A stretch of DNA of 64,000 bases from Chelonoidis abingdonii (lineage: Eukaryota; Chordata; Testudines; Testudinidae), in contig NC_133778.1 of the NCBI RefSeq assembly GCF_003597395.2, forward strand, positions 25,967,078-26,031,077, in the 5' to 3' direction. Below, piece after piece: positions 10,700-20,850 of this stretch; position 1 is the first letter of the stretch, and each line of letters begins with the position of its first letter. Below the pieces are notes generated by a model. The model saw nothing but the letters and a program-made list of their open reading frames with translations. It was not told the origin of the DNA and searched no databases. A program made the position numbers and the translations under genes.

Positions 10700-11825
10700 A
10701 TTAAAACAATGTAATATTGGGCAGTTATAAAGGGGATCCTGTTGTTATAGCACCCACCATCACCAGATAAAGAAACAGATCTTAAGATAGCTAAAGAAAA
10801 CTTAGTTTGGTAGCATTCCGTCCGGCAAGAAATCACTTATCAATAGTTGTGGTTGTGAAATCCTCATTTCTTTATTGTTTTATCTTTAGGTTCCTGCTTC
10901 TCTGTTGCTTGTATGAGCTCTGTCTCATTCTTTGATTATTCCTGTCTGTTACATGATTAATTTTGCTAGGTTTAAATTAATTAAGGTGGTGGAGCATAAT
11001 TGGTTAGAGAATTTCATCACAATAGGTTAGGCTTGATTAGCAAAGTTTTAGTAAAATGATTGGTTAAGGTATAGCTAAGCAGGACTCAAGTTTCACTATA
11101 TAAATTGGGATCCAAAAGGAAGTTCTTTGGGAACCAACTCCAGGACACAGCCCCAAAATCAGAGCTTCCAGACCTCAATCCCCTGCCAATGATACCATGC
11201 AGAAACAGGAGTCTCCCTGATCCTGACTGGCCATCAAGAAAAGTTCATCAGCCTTTGGACTGGGAGTGGTGAGCATTGTATATTTAGCATATGCATTCTT
11301 TTTGGGGGGTAATTGTTAATAAATAGAGGTTAAGTACAATATTACTGTGAAAGGTTCTTACCCTTCTGCGGGCTATGAGTGAAAGGGTGGGTGCCTAAAT
11401 TAACAGGGTTATGTCTGAGCCCTAGGAACAAGGTAAGAGTGGGTTCCCTAGAGGAGTGGTTCTCAAATTAGGGCTGTCACTTGTTCAGAGAAAGCCCCTG
11501 GCAGGCTGAGACAGTTTGTTTACCTGCCGCATCTGCAGGTTTGGCTGATCATGGCTCCCACTGGCCGTGGTTCGCCGCTCCAGACCAATGGGGGCTGTGG
11601 GAAGGGTGTTCAGCACGTCCATCTGCCTGAGTTGCTTCCCGCAGCCCCCATTGGTCTGGAGCATTGATTCGCAGCCAGTGGGAGCCACAATCAGCCGAAT
11701 CTGTGGATGTGGCAGGTAAACAAACTGGCCCAGCCTGCCAGGGGCTTTTCCTGAACAAGTGACAGCCCAAGTTTGAGAACCACTGCCCTAGAGTGTGCAA
11801 GTAACAGAGCATTTTGAGTGGGTAA
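10700..11825 (+). mobile_element. probable ERV-type LTR, interrupted by a hAT element
   Basis: Plus-strand LTR architecture: two ATTGGTTA (inverted CCAAT) boxes near 11001 and 11059, a TATATAAAT box at 11097-11105 and AATAAA at 11318-11323. About 220 bp separate the TATA box and the poly(A) signal, a normal R/U5 distance. The sequence appears to continue past the nested hAT copy (11454-11785) to about GGGTAACA at 11825. The left edge is a guess and no gag/pol remnant is attached. Confidence 0.5.
11454..11785. mobile_element. hAT-type foldback element, 332 bp, with 8-bp target duplication
   Basis: Exact 8-bp direct repeats CCCTAGAG flank it at 11446-11453 and 11786-11793. The ends are inverted: (g/C)AGTGGTTCTCAAA on the left and TTTGAGAACCACTG on the right. 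The inverted repeat runs through almost the whole element (AAGCCCCTGGCAGGCTG, GTTTGTTTACCTGCC, CCAGACCAATGGGGGCTG), so the RNA or single strand would fold into a long hairpin. Eight-base duplications and CAG...CTG ends are typical of the hAT superfamily. There is no transposase; it is non-autonomous. Confidence 0.92.
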
Positions 11826-11829
11826 CAAG

Positions 11830-12930
11830 CTTCAGTTACTGAATTGTTGTCCACAGAAGGAAGATCTGGCACATAATAGAACTGCAGCTTTCTGGACTCC
11901 ACAAACCAAAGAGATACCATTATGTACATTAATGTTTGAAAAAGCCGTAAGCTATTTGTTCATGTTTTCAGGGATTTTCCTCCTTACCTCATCTCAAATG
12001 ATACCTGTTCCTCAAACTATTGCATTGTCATACAGAAACTTTTGTATTCCATTTGTTGATGGTACATATTTGCAATAGAGTATTTTTAACACTGCCTTTG
12101 ATCATTCCTTCCAGCAATCTGATGTGACTTAAAAGCTAAGTAATATTAGTGTGAGTCATTCCAAAGTAGAATGATAGTGTATATCTGGTGATGGTTTTGT
12201 TCGGACTATTTTTCTCAGATGCTGGAGACTTAATTCATTTTGCTGAAAAAATTAATTGGATTCAGGCAGTAAAATCATTGAGTAGCTGTTACAAACTCTA
12301 AACTGTGAATCAATGATCAAAAATATTATCAGATAAAAACACAGCAAACTCCTTATGTTGGACAGACAGGTCAAGGCATCATTGTTGTGTGCACTAAATA
12401 TTAATTTTGGGAAATGAGTCCAATGGAAATGCAACTCTGGGTGCAACATCCATGTGTTTATGAAGCACATACATTCCGTGTATAGGCTCTAGTAGTAAAT
12501 CATTGTTTTATCTATTACAAGTTATTTCTTTCAGACGTAAATAGTATTGTACACACTTGTTTTTATTAAACAAAATGAAGGGGGGGAATGTATTCAAATG
12601 TTCGTCTAGAAAATATTTTTCTAGATGACACTGTGTATTCAATTTCATGTTACCTCATCCTGACGTTCTGTTTTCTTGGTGAGTCACTCCAATCTTTTAA
12701 AGAAAACATTTTGAACATCATAGCAATGTGCTGTCTATAAGAATAAGAACTGTGACAACTTAGACATTCTTTTCTAAAATAATTTAAAAAATAGCTCCTC
12801 ACACTGGTAACTACAGTTGTGAGGGAACCAGATTCTTTATTATGCAGGGAATTCCATTAATCTGATTTACCCCCCCCCCCCACATACCCCCATTCCACAA
12901 TAGAATAAAACCAAAAGGATTCAAACTTCC
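11830..12930. other. AT-rich unique DNA, no gene seen
   Basis: No exon, repeat boundary or RNA gene recognised. A C-run lies at about 12871-12880. Confidence 0.45.
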
Positions 12931-12949
12931 TGCAAAATGGAATCTGAAA

Positions 12950-13270
12950 AAAAATCGGCTGGGTAGAGTGAAACTTTTTTTTTAATAAAATCTAAATGCT
13001 TGGTTCAGATTTTGATTTTATAAAATTATAAAGTAAAAAATTAAAACAAAATTGTGTCAGATGGAAAATTTCAACATTCCATTCCAAAAAGATTGAGACA
13101 GAATATTTTGACCATATTGCAATGTTGAGGGTTGGGGGTTTTTTCCATTTTTTCTTTTGAAACAGACCTTTGTTGCAGTAGTCACATTTCTGTGAAACAT
13201 GTTGCTTTCAAAAAATAGGTATTTCCAAAGCAAAAATGTTCCATCAGAAAATTTTCAGCTGGCTGTAATT
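12950..13270. repeat. AT-rich MITE-like sequence (AAAATTTTCAGCTGG type)
   Basis: The right end reads CAGAAAATTTTCAGCTGGCTG. It resembles the ends of the AT-rich elements at 20851, 23985, 44690/50500 and 53854, and the interior is full of AAATTTC/GAAAATTT blocks. The left terminus is not readable. Confidence 0.5.
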
Positions 13271-13274
13271 GAAA

Positions 13275-14605
13275 GCTTCATGTTACTGTTATATTTTAAA
13301 ATATAACTTTGTCCCACTCAAAGTGCTGATGAATGGACATGGGTAATATGCACACATTCTTGGTACAGTTTAAAAAGATAGGTCTAATTCAGAATACAAA
13401 TTCCTTCTGAAGGCATTTCCCCTTCAAAATGGCTTCCTGGGTTAACACATTTTAAGATAAGCATCTGACTTCTTGCTGAGTCTTTGTTTCTGACTCATAA
13501 TAAGTCACATCAGCCATAGAGCAATGTAACTGCTCCCCTGGTTAAGTTCAGAATTGAAGGAAATAGAAACGTAAGAGTTGGTGCTGTTCGCATACTGGAG
13601 ACACTATTACAAATACTCCTTACTGACCTTCAACAAGCATCTGCCAGAAAAGCACCTCTGTGAGAGGGTCCTTGATGCTAATGAAAATTGATTAACGTAC
13701 TCTCTCTGATTTCTCAGACCACTGCTTAAAAGCAACTACATCTTGTACTGTTAGGCTCTGCAGATGTGTCAGCAGCACCTCACAGTCAATGACAGGGAAG
13801 GCAGCTAAAAGATCTAAAAGAATCAGCATAAACACCGAGACCGCATCCATCACAAGGAAGCAAATATCAAGCCTGCTGCTTTCATACCATTCCTAAGCCT
13901 AAAGCCAAACTGATTGAAGTCAAAAGATACATAAGGACTCTGGCTATTTATTTAGATCTTTATACAACTATTTTATACTATGCTGCTAGAACTGTGTTGG
14001 CATAATCTTCTTCACAGTCTTTCCCCAAAACAGAGAGATTAAAAACAGGTCACTAATTGATTGTCTAACTCAATCAATATTTTTGAGCAAGGGTCTAAGA
14101 GTCACTTTATTATCTACCCTCAGGCAGGTATTGAAAATTAACCTCAATGATGGCCCCAATATGTCATCAGCTTTCACCAGTGAAGAAGGACATGGATCTG
14201 AGTACAAGTTTGAAGCACATGAATCCACCAGAAATTCTGTGAAGGATTCTGGCTGGAACTCAAACAGAGAAGACAGCTTTTATGCCCCCAAGAAAACATA
14301 ATGCTACCATGAAGGTAGATGGGTCATGCTGAATAAGAGCAATATTACAAGAAAAATAGCTTGAAAAACCTTACAGCAAGAAATACTCAACTATCACCCA
14401 ATGTACTACCTTCTAAAAAAACCCCACAAAACAACAACAACAAAACAAACAAACATTGGATTTACCAGGTTGTCACACAGAAGAATTCCACCGGTACAGA
14501 CTTTACTTTGCAAATAGTCCTTGCCATAGTGTTCCATGATTCACCACTATTCTCTGATTGAGGCCTGTCTAGTATACTTTCTAAAGTCCTCTTCGCAAGG
14601 GTCGT
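13275..14605. other. unique DNA, no gene seen
   Basis: No recognised coding or RNA feature. The open frames (for example 14083-14301) show no family resemblance. A 'ACAACAACAAC' type run is at about 14430. Confidence 0.45.
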
Positions 14606-14607
14606 GT

Positions 14608-14918
14608 TCAGTGATGAGCTGCCAAAATCTTAACCACCAGTTCCCTACTAGGTCTTTGGCAGCACTTAGGCAGCAGGTCCTTCACTTGGTCCGGGTCTTC
14701 AGCGGCATTGAAGGACCTGCCGCCGAAGACCTGGAGCGAGTGAGGGACCCGCTGCCTAAGTGCCGCCGAAGACTCAGAGCACTGCCCGGTGAGTACAAGA
14801 CTCACATGTTTTATGATGTGTTTGGGATTTTTTGTTGTTTTTTTTAGTAATCTCTGCTGGGGCCCCATCGAAACTGCTTGAATTGGGCCCTGCACTTCCT
14901 AAAGCCAGCCCTGCACAG
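14608..14918. mobile_element. probable hAT-like non-autonomous element
   Basis: The right end, CCTAAAGCCAGCCCTG, is the complement of the CAGGGC(T/C)GGCTTTAGG terminus seen in the hAT copies at 24427, 46432 and 51173. The interior holds a GC-rich imperfect palindrome around CAGCGGCATTGAAGG (CACTTAGGCAGCAGGTCC against GACCCGCTGCCTAAGTG). The left end starts CAGTGATGAGCTGCC and does not match the right terminus, so the copy is truncated or chimeric; I found no target duplication. Confidence 0.6.
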
Positions 14919-15036
14919 TGGGGTTGCAAAATTGTATCAGGGGCTGGGTAGGGAAGGCTGTGCCTCTCAGCACAGCCTGTTTTCCCCTGTAAAAGTAAAA
15001 TAAATTATATTGTAAAAATAAAAAGGATTAAAGAAA

Positions 15037-15381
15037 TGTTGTCTGTACCTTTAAGCAAAATTGTTGAAATGTTGCAATCCAGGTGTCAGAAATACAGACA
15101 TTAACATAAAACAATTGCACCGTTTAAGGGCAATTGGTGAAGTATTAGCCTTAAATCAATAACAGTTAGTAAGAAAGTGGAATAGGCATGCTGTGCCCCA
15201 GGTGATTTTTACTGTTTTTGCTTTCTTTGTCCCTTTGTCTAATTCCCACTCTTTTATCTGTATAAATAAAACTGTTTAGGCCTTGCATGGCTACTCACAT
15301 ATTCTAAATATTATTGGCGGAGCGCTGCGCTAATAAACAGAGCGGTCTGACAAATTCTGAGTCCTGATTCTAACTTTGACA
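15037..15381 (+). mobile_element. probable solo ERV-type LTR
   Basis: It begins TGTTGTCTGTACC and ends TTTGACA. A TATAAATAAAA motif lies near 15260 and a second AATAAA near 15331 just upstream of the end. TG...CA ends, a TATA box and a poly(A) signal fit an LTR of about 345 bp. No clean target duplication flanks it and no internal retroviral sequence is attached, so I call it a solo LTR with uncertain edges. Confidence 0.55.
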
Positions 15382-16115
15382 CCCCCCACATCCGACCCCT
15401 ACCCATGTCCTGTCCCCAACTTCCCCCCTCAGAACCTGCTGCAGTCTTTCTTACATGAAAGTGCCGGACCATGATTCACTGCTCCTCTTAGCCCCTTTCT
15501 GACTGACGCCTCCGGTGCACTGCCAGTGAGGGGAAACTGCCCCATCACAGTCCCTCAATTATTATTGGAAGGGCCCAGGCTCCTACTTGTCCACCTCCCT
15601 TGTACACACCCCTGCTTGCCAGTAAATTCTCCACTACTCTACCAGTTCAAACCCTGCCTTACAGGCAACAATTGCCACACTCAAATTCCTGAGTTTTCCA
15701 GAGAAGTCCTTCTGCAGTGTCCAGGCCATCTCACTGGATACTCACAAAGTTATCAAGTTCACTGCCATCAAAGAGACAGAATACACACCAGCCAATTAGT
15801 GTAGTTGAAGACCTACGCTTAGATTTAATACTCAGCCCTGAGATGGTTTTTAAATAAAATGAGAATAAGAGTGGTTTTTTGTTTGTTTGTTGTTTTTTTT
15901 TAAACAAGGTGGTTTTAATGAGTTCAAGTAAGAAGCAAAGAGATGAGAAAGGTTACAAAGAAAACAGGCTTTCTACTGACTAAACCAATTTCAGCAAGTT
16001 ACATTTTTTTTCTAAGCTAGTTCTTTACCTCAATTCAGTTCCGAGAGAGTTCAAGACCTTGGTTAAAGGATTCGCCTTTCTCAGATTTCAAGAGCTCTGG
16101 CCTCTTGTGTCCATC
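15382..16115. other. unassigned sequence between LTR pieces
   Basis: C-rich opening, then a T-rich block (15876-15905) and text that may belong to the retroelement continued at 16121. No recognisable ORF. It is uncertain whether this is host DNA or the 5' part of the adjacent LTR element. Confidence 0.35.
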
Positions 16116-16120
16116 AAACG

Positions 16121-16660
16121 ATGAATGAAAAAAACAAAAGTGTTTGCTTCTGGTGCCATGAAGAGGGCCATATCAAAAGGCATTGCCCCCTTTGCAGAAA
16201 GCAGGGTAGCAAAGGAGTCCCCGGGAACTGGGTTAGGTCAAAAACTGTCACGGTAGATGTGGCACTGATGACCAGACACTGGGCAGAAAGCCATCTCCTG
16301 TGCCCATCAGGAGATGTTAAGGAGGTGGTGGATAAGACCATGGGGATGGAGAGGACACAGACAGACATGGGTACCCACACTGAAGCAAACCCAGCTATGG
16401 TAGGACTCAGATACCACAGTACAGCATGCTGGGGGATCTGGTGGGCCAGGTAAAAGAGCTGCAGGAGAAGTTGGCAGCTGCTGAGGATGCCCTGCAAGTA
16501 TCCAAGGGAAACTTAGAGTTCCAGAGGAGCCAGGGCCAGTATTCTATAGAGGAGAAGGGAAATATGTGTTTCCTACTGGAAGGGAGAGGGATAACCTGTG
16601 GGTATGCTTAAACAGGTGCAGGGCAGGAGACACTCCTACTCCTGAGGGTTGCAGTCTTAA
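16121..16660 (+). pseudogene. gag-like zinc-knuckle ORF remnant
   Basis: The frame opens at 16121 and within its first residues carries CFWCHEEGHIKRHC, a CX2CX4HX4C zinc knuckle of the type that binds RNA in Gag proteins of retroviruses and LTR retrotransposons. It stays open for 110 codons. A second frame, offset by one base, continues from 16426 with VKELQEKLAAAEDAL, a coiled-coil-like stretch, so a frameshift probably separates the two parts. A polypurine tract and an LTR follow directly. No protease, reverse transcriptase or integrase is found between them; the element is either non-autonomous or internally deleted. The exact family is not recognised. Confidence 0.6.
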
Positions 16661-16671
16661 GGGGGAGGGTG
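16656..16671 (+). other. polypurine tract
   Basis: AAGGGGGAGGGTG lies immediately before the LTR start TGTGATGGGGT. In LTR retroelements this is the plus-strand primer site at the 3' LTR boundary. Confidence 0.6.
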
Positions 16672-17054
16672 TGTGATGGGGTAGCTGCCCCTTGCTGGCA
16701 GAAGAGGAGTTAAAATCAGCCCTAGGGAGGCTGCCAAAATCAGCACCAGAGGCAGCCAATTAGAGAGGGGCTGAGAGGAGAAGCCAATCGTGGCCCAGCA
16801 GACTCACATAAGAAGGGCTGCAGAGCAGCACAGAGTTCAGTGGTTGACTGGAGCTTGAGGGGAGAAGATCAGGCTTCTAGCAGGAAGAAGAAGTACTAGC
16901 ACCTGTGCCAGAGCAGTGCTGCAAGCAGGAACCAGGGGAGCTAGAAAGAGCTGCTGGCTGGCTGCTAGGGCCTTGAGGCTGAGGCCCTGATGTAAGGGCA
17001 GAAGAGGATTCTGAAGCTGCATGGGAAGCAGCTATGGAACAATGCACTGTAGTT
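16672..17054 (+). mobile_element. 3' LTR (TGTGATGGGGT type), right part unclear
   Basis: It starts TGTGATGGGGTAGCTGCCCC directly after a polypurine tract and the gag-like remnant, and has a CATAAGAAGG box near 16806 that could serve as TATA. GC-rich G/A repeats follow. LTR-like sequence appears to resume after the CRYZ-like fragment (from about 17350), so the LTR may be split by it. The 3' end and target duplication could not be found. Confidence 0.55.
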
Positions 17055-17060
17055 GCCACT

Positions 17061-17346
17061 TCAGACAAGGGAAAGACTGTTAGCTGCAGCAACTATATAA
17101 TCTGCATAGCCATCAGAGATGGTACCATTAATAAAAACCCTGTTACCTTTTTTGAATACAGTTACATGCTCCCCAACAGCTTCAATTACTCCAGCAACAT
17201 CTGTCCTAGGAGTGTAAGGTAAAGCTGGTTTTCTAACATGAGCACCAGAATGAATATTTGTCTCCACTGGGCTTATACCACATGCATGGACTTGGATTAA
17301 GACCTGATTTTCTTTCGAATTTGGCAATAAGACATCTGACAGGCTG
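17061..17346 (-). pseudogene. CRYZ: CRYZ-like (zeta-crystallin / quinone oxidoreductase) fragment
   Basis: Read on the minus strand, about 93 codons without a stop match the N-terminal GroES-like part of the zeta-crystallin NADPH:quinone oxidoreductase family. The order is SDVLLPNSKENQVLIQVHACG, PVET, LPYTP, DVAGVIEAVGEHV, FKKGNRVF, then a GYADY motif. In the usual family pattern the segment YTPG.DVAG and GDRVF is typical; here G is R after YTP and D is N in GNRVF, which suggests relaxed constraint. The frame could start at an AG acceptor-like CTCTGTCCAG (plus-strand position about 17347) and stops soon after the GYADY region, where similarity ends. The Rossmann NADPH-binding half is absent. 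It lies between LTR-like sequences. It could be a decayed exon, a retrocopy fragment or sequence carried by a retroelement. Confidence 0.72.
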
Positions 17347-17349
17347 GAC

Positions 17350-18000
17350 AGAGATTGCAGGTCCCCTGGAAGGGGGTAACACAGCTGGAGGGCAGTGTTA
17401 CTAAAGAGGATGCCAGAGTCCTGGGAGTGGTGTGGGTCCTGGAAAACCGGTGACAGCGTCGAGGCACCACCAGAGATGGGTGCCCCAGTGAGCAGAGGTA
17501 ATTCCCAGGACAGCTGGCAGGAGGCACCAGAATGGTGAGTTCCACCTCAGAACTTCTCTGGCCCTGGGACCATGGAGGCAGGGAAAAGCAAGCTCTTTTC
17601 AGGGTTGGGAGGGGAAGAGCGAGCTCCTCTTGGGGTGGAGGAAGGAAGAGCGAGCTCCTTCCTGGCTGGAAGGCACAGAAGATGCACCTCCAAAAGGGGT
17701 CTAATATATTGTTGCACATGCCCCTGCTGCAAGGCAGACAAGTTGGTGTGTTGAGGTGCTGGCACACAGCTTAGCAGCAGCCAAACCTACTGTTGCTGAA
17801 GCAGAGTAGTAACCTTGGCTCCCAGGACTGGGTGACTTGAGCAAGATGTCACATCCTATTTTGTGGAATACCTTATAAAGAACAGGTGTGGCTTGTGTAA
17901 TTAAAAAAGAGAGAGAGAATGGGAAAAATCTGAGTCCTGAACTGAGTATTGTTCTAGTAATACACCTGAGCAAATATTCTGTAGCTAATAACATAAGAAA
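17350..18000. other. GC-rich LTR-like or unassigned sequence
   Basis: Purine-rich G/A sequence (AAGGGGGTAACACAGCTGG and similar), probably the continuation of the retroelement left of the CRYZ-like fragment. Many overlapping frames are open because of base composition. GAGCGAGCTCCT occurs twice (about 17616 and 17650), a small local duplication. No host exon is recognised. Confidence 0.4.
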
Positions 18001-18239
18001 TGTTTTTATTTTTCACTGTATAGATTGTTCATGAAGCTCATTGCAAGTATTAAGATCTTGAATGTTTGAAATTTCAGCTTTGTTGTTTGATTGTGTTTGG
18101 TTGAATAAGTCACATGCCATTGTTTCTGTTTCATGATTAGATGAAGAGAAGTCCAAAATCTCTCAGGAAGACAGGTAGGAATTTAGGGAAAGGTAGCAGA
18201 TAGGCAAGACCAAACACTTTTGATGTAGTTCAGTATTTC

Positions 18240-19165
18240 CTTTTTCAGGCCCAAACAAGTCTTATTTGGGGGACCATTCCTAAAAAACAATCCTTGCCCT
18301 GCACCTTTGAGCAGAGGAGAAGGGTATTTGGCTGGCTGGCTGAATGAAGGGAACAGTGCTTTATGGCTGGGGGTGGGAGGTTAGAAGGGGAGATGAAAAC
18401 TGCTGCAAAAAGGGGCAGCATGGTCGCTGACTCATCCCCTGCATATGCAGGGTTTAGAAGGGGCAGCTCTGTGCCTGAAACCTCCCTTTTTACATGGACC
18501 AAGGCTGAAGGAGGACCCACCCTCCCTCCCTTTTAGGTGGTAAAATACCGGGTTAGTCAACACCTGCTGTGGGCATTATGCTAGCTGCCTCTTTTTTTAG
18601 CGGGGCTGGGAAGGAATTTTTCCCTTACCACTATATTGGCTTGGGTGCAGTTTAGGTTTTTTGCCTTCCCGGCAGTCGGTTTCAAGAAGGGCTGTCATCA
18701 TGCATGGCATGATGGGCGGTAGGCCATATTTTGAAAACTCATTATTAAAGTGTAGGGAGGATGTCCAGTGTAGGTACTCCATAGGAAAGATGTACAGTGA
18801 CTGGATAAATAGTGTGGAAAAGGACTTAAAAAGAGGTGTTCATTAAAGGAACGAACAGGGGGCAGCTGGGGACTCCTATGATTGGTATGGCAGGGAGCCA
18901 ACACCCATTCTTATGGCCCACCTTAACCCTCCTACAAGGGGTGTAGATGGATGGTAAGGTCCAGACAATAGATTTGCTGGAGGCACCTCTAGGGAAAAAG
19001 AGGGGGAGCTGGTGGAAGCCTCCTGGATAATTACAGAATAAACACAGGGTTACCTTCACTGTACACTTTTATCTGCTGGGTAATCCCAGACATCTAATAA
19101 AAAAGTTGTGGCCTGATTAAACCCATGTCAGAAGTCTCCTGCCCTCCTTTCGGCATAGACAGACA
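18240..19165 (+). repeat. probable retroelement 3' region, class uncertain
   Basis: A stretch with GGGGCTGGGAAGGAATTTTTCCC (about 18602), CAGGGAGCCAACACCC (about 18892) and, near the end, CTAATAAAAAAGTTGTGGCCTG (about 19095) with a poly(A)-signal-like AATAAA. The wording is familiar from sauropsid interspersed repeats, perhaps DIRS or LTR type, but I cannot fix ends, target duplication or a protein. Host origin cannot be excluded. Confidence 0.38.
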
Positions 19166-19390
19166 ATGAATTACTGTAGGATGTATTGGCTTCCTGTAGT
19201 TTTAATTGTTTGTTGTTAGAGTCAGGCAACATAAGTGCAGATTCATGATATTGTAGTTGCAAAGGTTGTTGTCAGACCTTTGACTGGCTACTTTAATTGA
19301 CTGCCAGGGCAATTGATGTCATTTTTAGGGAAAAAAAATCACCTGGATTGTCCATGAGCAGCACTCTTCTTCACTAAAGTATCTTGGAAT

Positions 19391-19425
19391 AAGTATCAGA
19401 GGGGTAGCCATGTTAGTCTGGATCT
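19391..19425 (-). mobile_element. 35-bp Penelope-like micro-insertion with 12-bp target duplication
   Basis: An exact direct repeat GTATCTTGGAAT (19379-19390 and 19426-19437) flanks only 35 bp. The insert reads TATCAGAGGGGTAGCCATG then TTAGTCTGGATC, the same 3' terminus seen at the left of the Penelope copy at 23087. It is an extreme 5' truncation of a target-primed retrotransposition. Confidence 0.85.
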
Positions 19426-19564
19426 GTATCTTGGAATGTTCAAGCATCTGGGCTTAACATTCACTTACTACAAGCATTTGTTATGAGGTAAAAGACATTG
19501 GCATGGAACTTTCTACAAAATGTGTTTTCAGAAATCTTTCCTTCCTCTCCTTCTTGATAGCTTT

Positions 19565-19755
19565 CTTCCATTGATTATTTACATTTAATGTTGCCTTTTT
19601 GAATACACTATTTCCTACTTGTTTGATCATAAACACTAGGGTTGAGGCATTCAACCTGCACACCATAGGCTTAAGGAGGAGCTGTCAGTGAGATGTTCTC
19701 TGTGAAGGGTCTTTAATTTGAGAATTCACTCACTTTTAAATCCCAGTGAAAACTC
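19565..19755. repeat. second copy of the unclassified ~190-bp unit
   Basis: Similar to 5723-5915 in the same orientation: TTTACATTTAATGTTGCC, a block beginning GAGGCATTCAA, then CAGTGAGATGTTCTC and GAGAATTCACTCACTTTTAAATCCC. Divergence is moderate. The flanking 22-bp direct repeats of the first copy are absent here. Confidence 0.6.
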
Positions 19756-19759
19756 AAGG

Positions 19760-20845
19760 GAAAATATTGATATTCATATAGTTCTCCTGCCTTTCAAGTA
19801 AGAAGGCTTAAAAATACTCTCTTCTAGTAGCAAAATGTGAAATGTGTGGGTTTTTTTGGTTTGTTTTTTAAAAAAAATCACAATTCTTTCTTTCTTCAAA
19901 TTTTTTTTTCTTTTGCTTCTGTTGGATATATTATGAAGGAATGAGAATCTTGTTTTGCCATCCTTGGCTTTGGACATTTTAGTAGATGCAAAAGTAAGAT
20001 GCTAAGGATTACTGTTTTGTTTTGTTTTCAATCACAATAATTCATACAAATGTCTTTTCTTGAAGTGAATGTCAGATCTACAGGAAAAAAAAAACAAAAT
20101 AGACTGAAATTTCAAATAGCAATGTGTGTGCGACAGCTGTCTTGCAAATGAAATGCTGAATGACATATTTAAAGGAAATCATTCGTCATCTGAGAGACTA
20201 ACACCAAGAGGACACAAAAAGGTTTTTTGTTTAACGAATTCTTCTAAAAAAGTAGTTTGAGGAAATTCTATAGCAGAATTCATTCTTGCCAAGACAAGTT
20301 GCCCAGTGGGAATGCAGAGTACTTAAGCAGAGTAAAATGAATAACCTTATCAATGCTGTACTGTATTCTTGCCCAGAGTAGAAATTTATTGGAGAGAAGA
20401 TTCCTGAATTGTCCTTACAGTAATTTAAACTAAGGACTATGGCAAATTGGAAACGGGGGCGGGGGGGTATTCCTATCTGTATTCACTTTGTGAATAAACT
20501 GCTATTTTTTCACGTTGGGTCAAATACTGAGAGACTAACTCAATGTTTCCTCAGCCTTCACTGTGGTAAATTCTCATTTAAGTCTGGCTATTTTCTTAAG
20601 TATGGCCTGAATATGGGCTTCAAGATTCGACACTGGATTTAATCTCATTTTAGAGTGCAAAAGAGCTCATGACTGAGTTGCATACTTTTCCGCTAGATGA
20701 AAATTACAAACCTTTGAGCCAAACAAGGTAACAATCATTGTAGGCCACGTTGTGTGTGACTGCCCCATGGGGATACTCAAAGAGCTTTCTGCCATTTACT
20801 GCCCAGTGAAGCACTTGGTTACAATTGCAAGGATGCAGGGTCTGT
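19760..20845. other. AT-rich unique DNA, no gene seen
   Basis: T and A homopolymer runs (19850-19910, 20080-20096) and otherwise unremarkable sequence. A short GGGGGCGGGGGGG run is at about 20454. Confidence 0.45.
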
Positions 20846-20850
20846 TTGCT

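Noticed and set aside
17701..17994. Minus-strand frame with a GLAAAK-like string, possibly the NADPH-binding part of CRYZ
   Set aside because: It lies 5' of the N-terminal CRYZ-like fragment on the same strand, the wrong order, and lacks the glycine motif. Probably chance.
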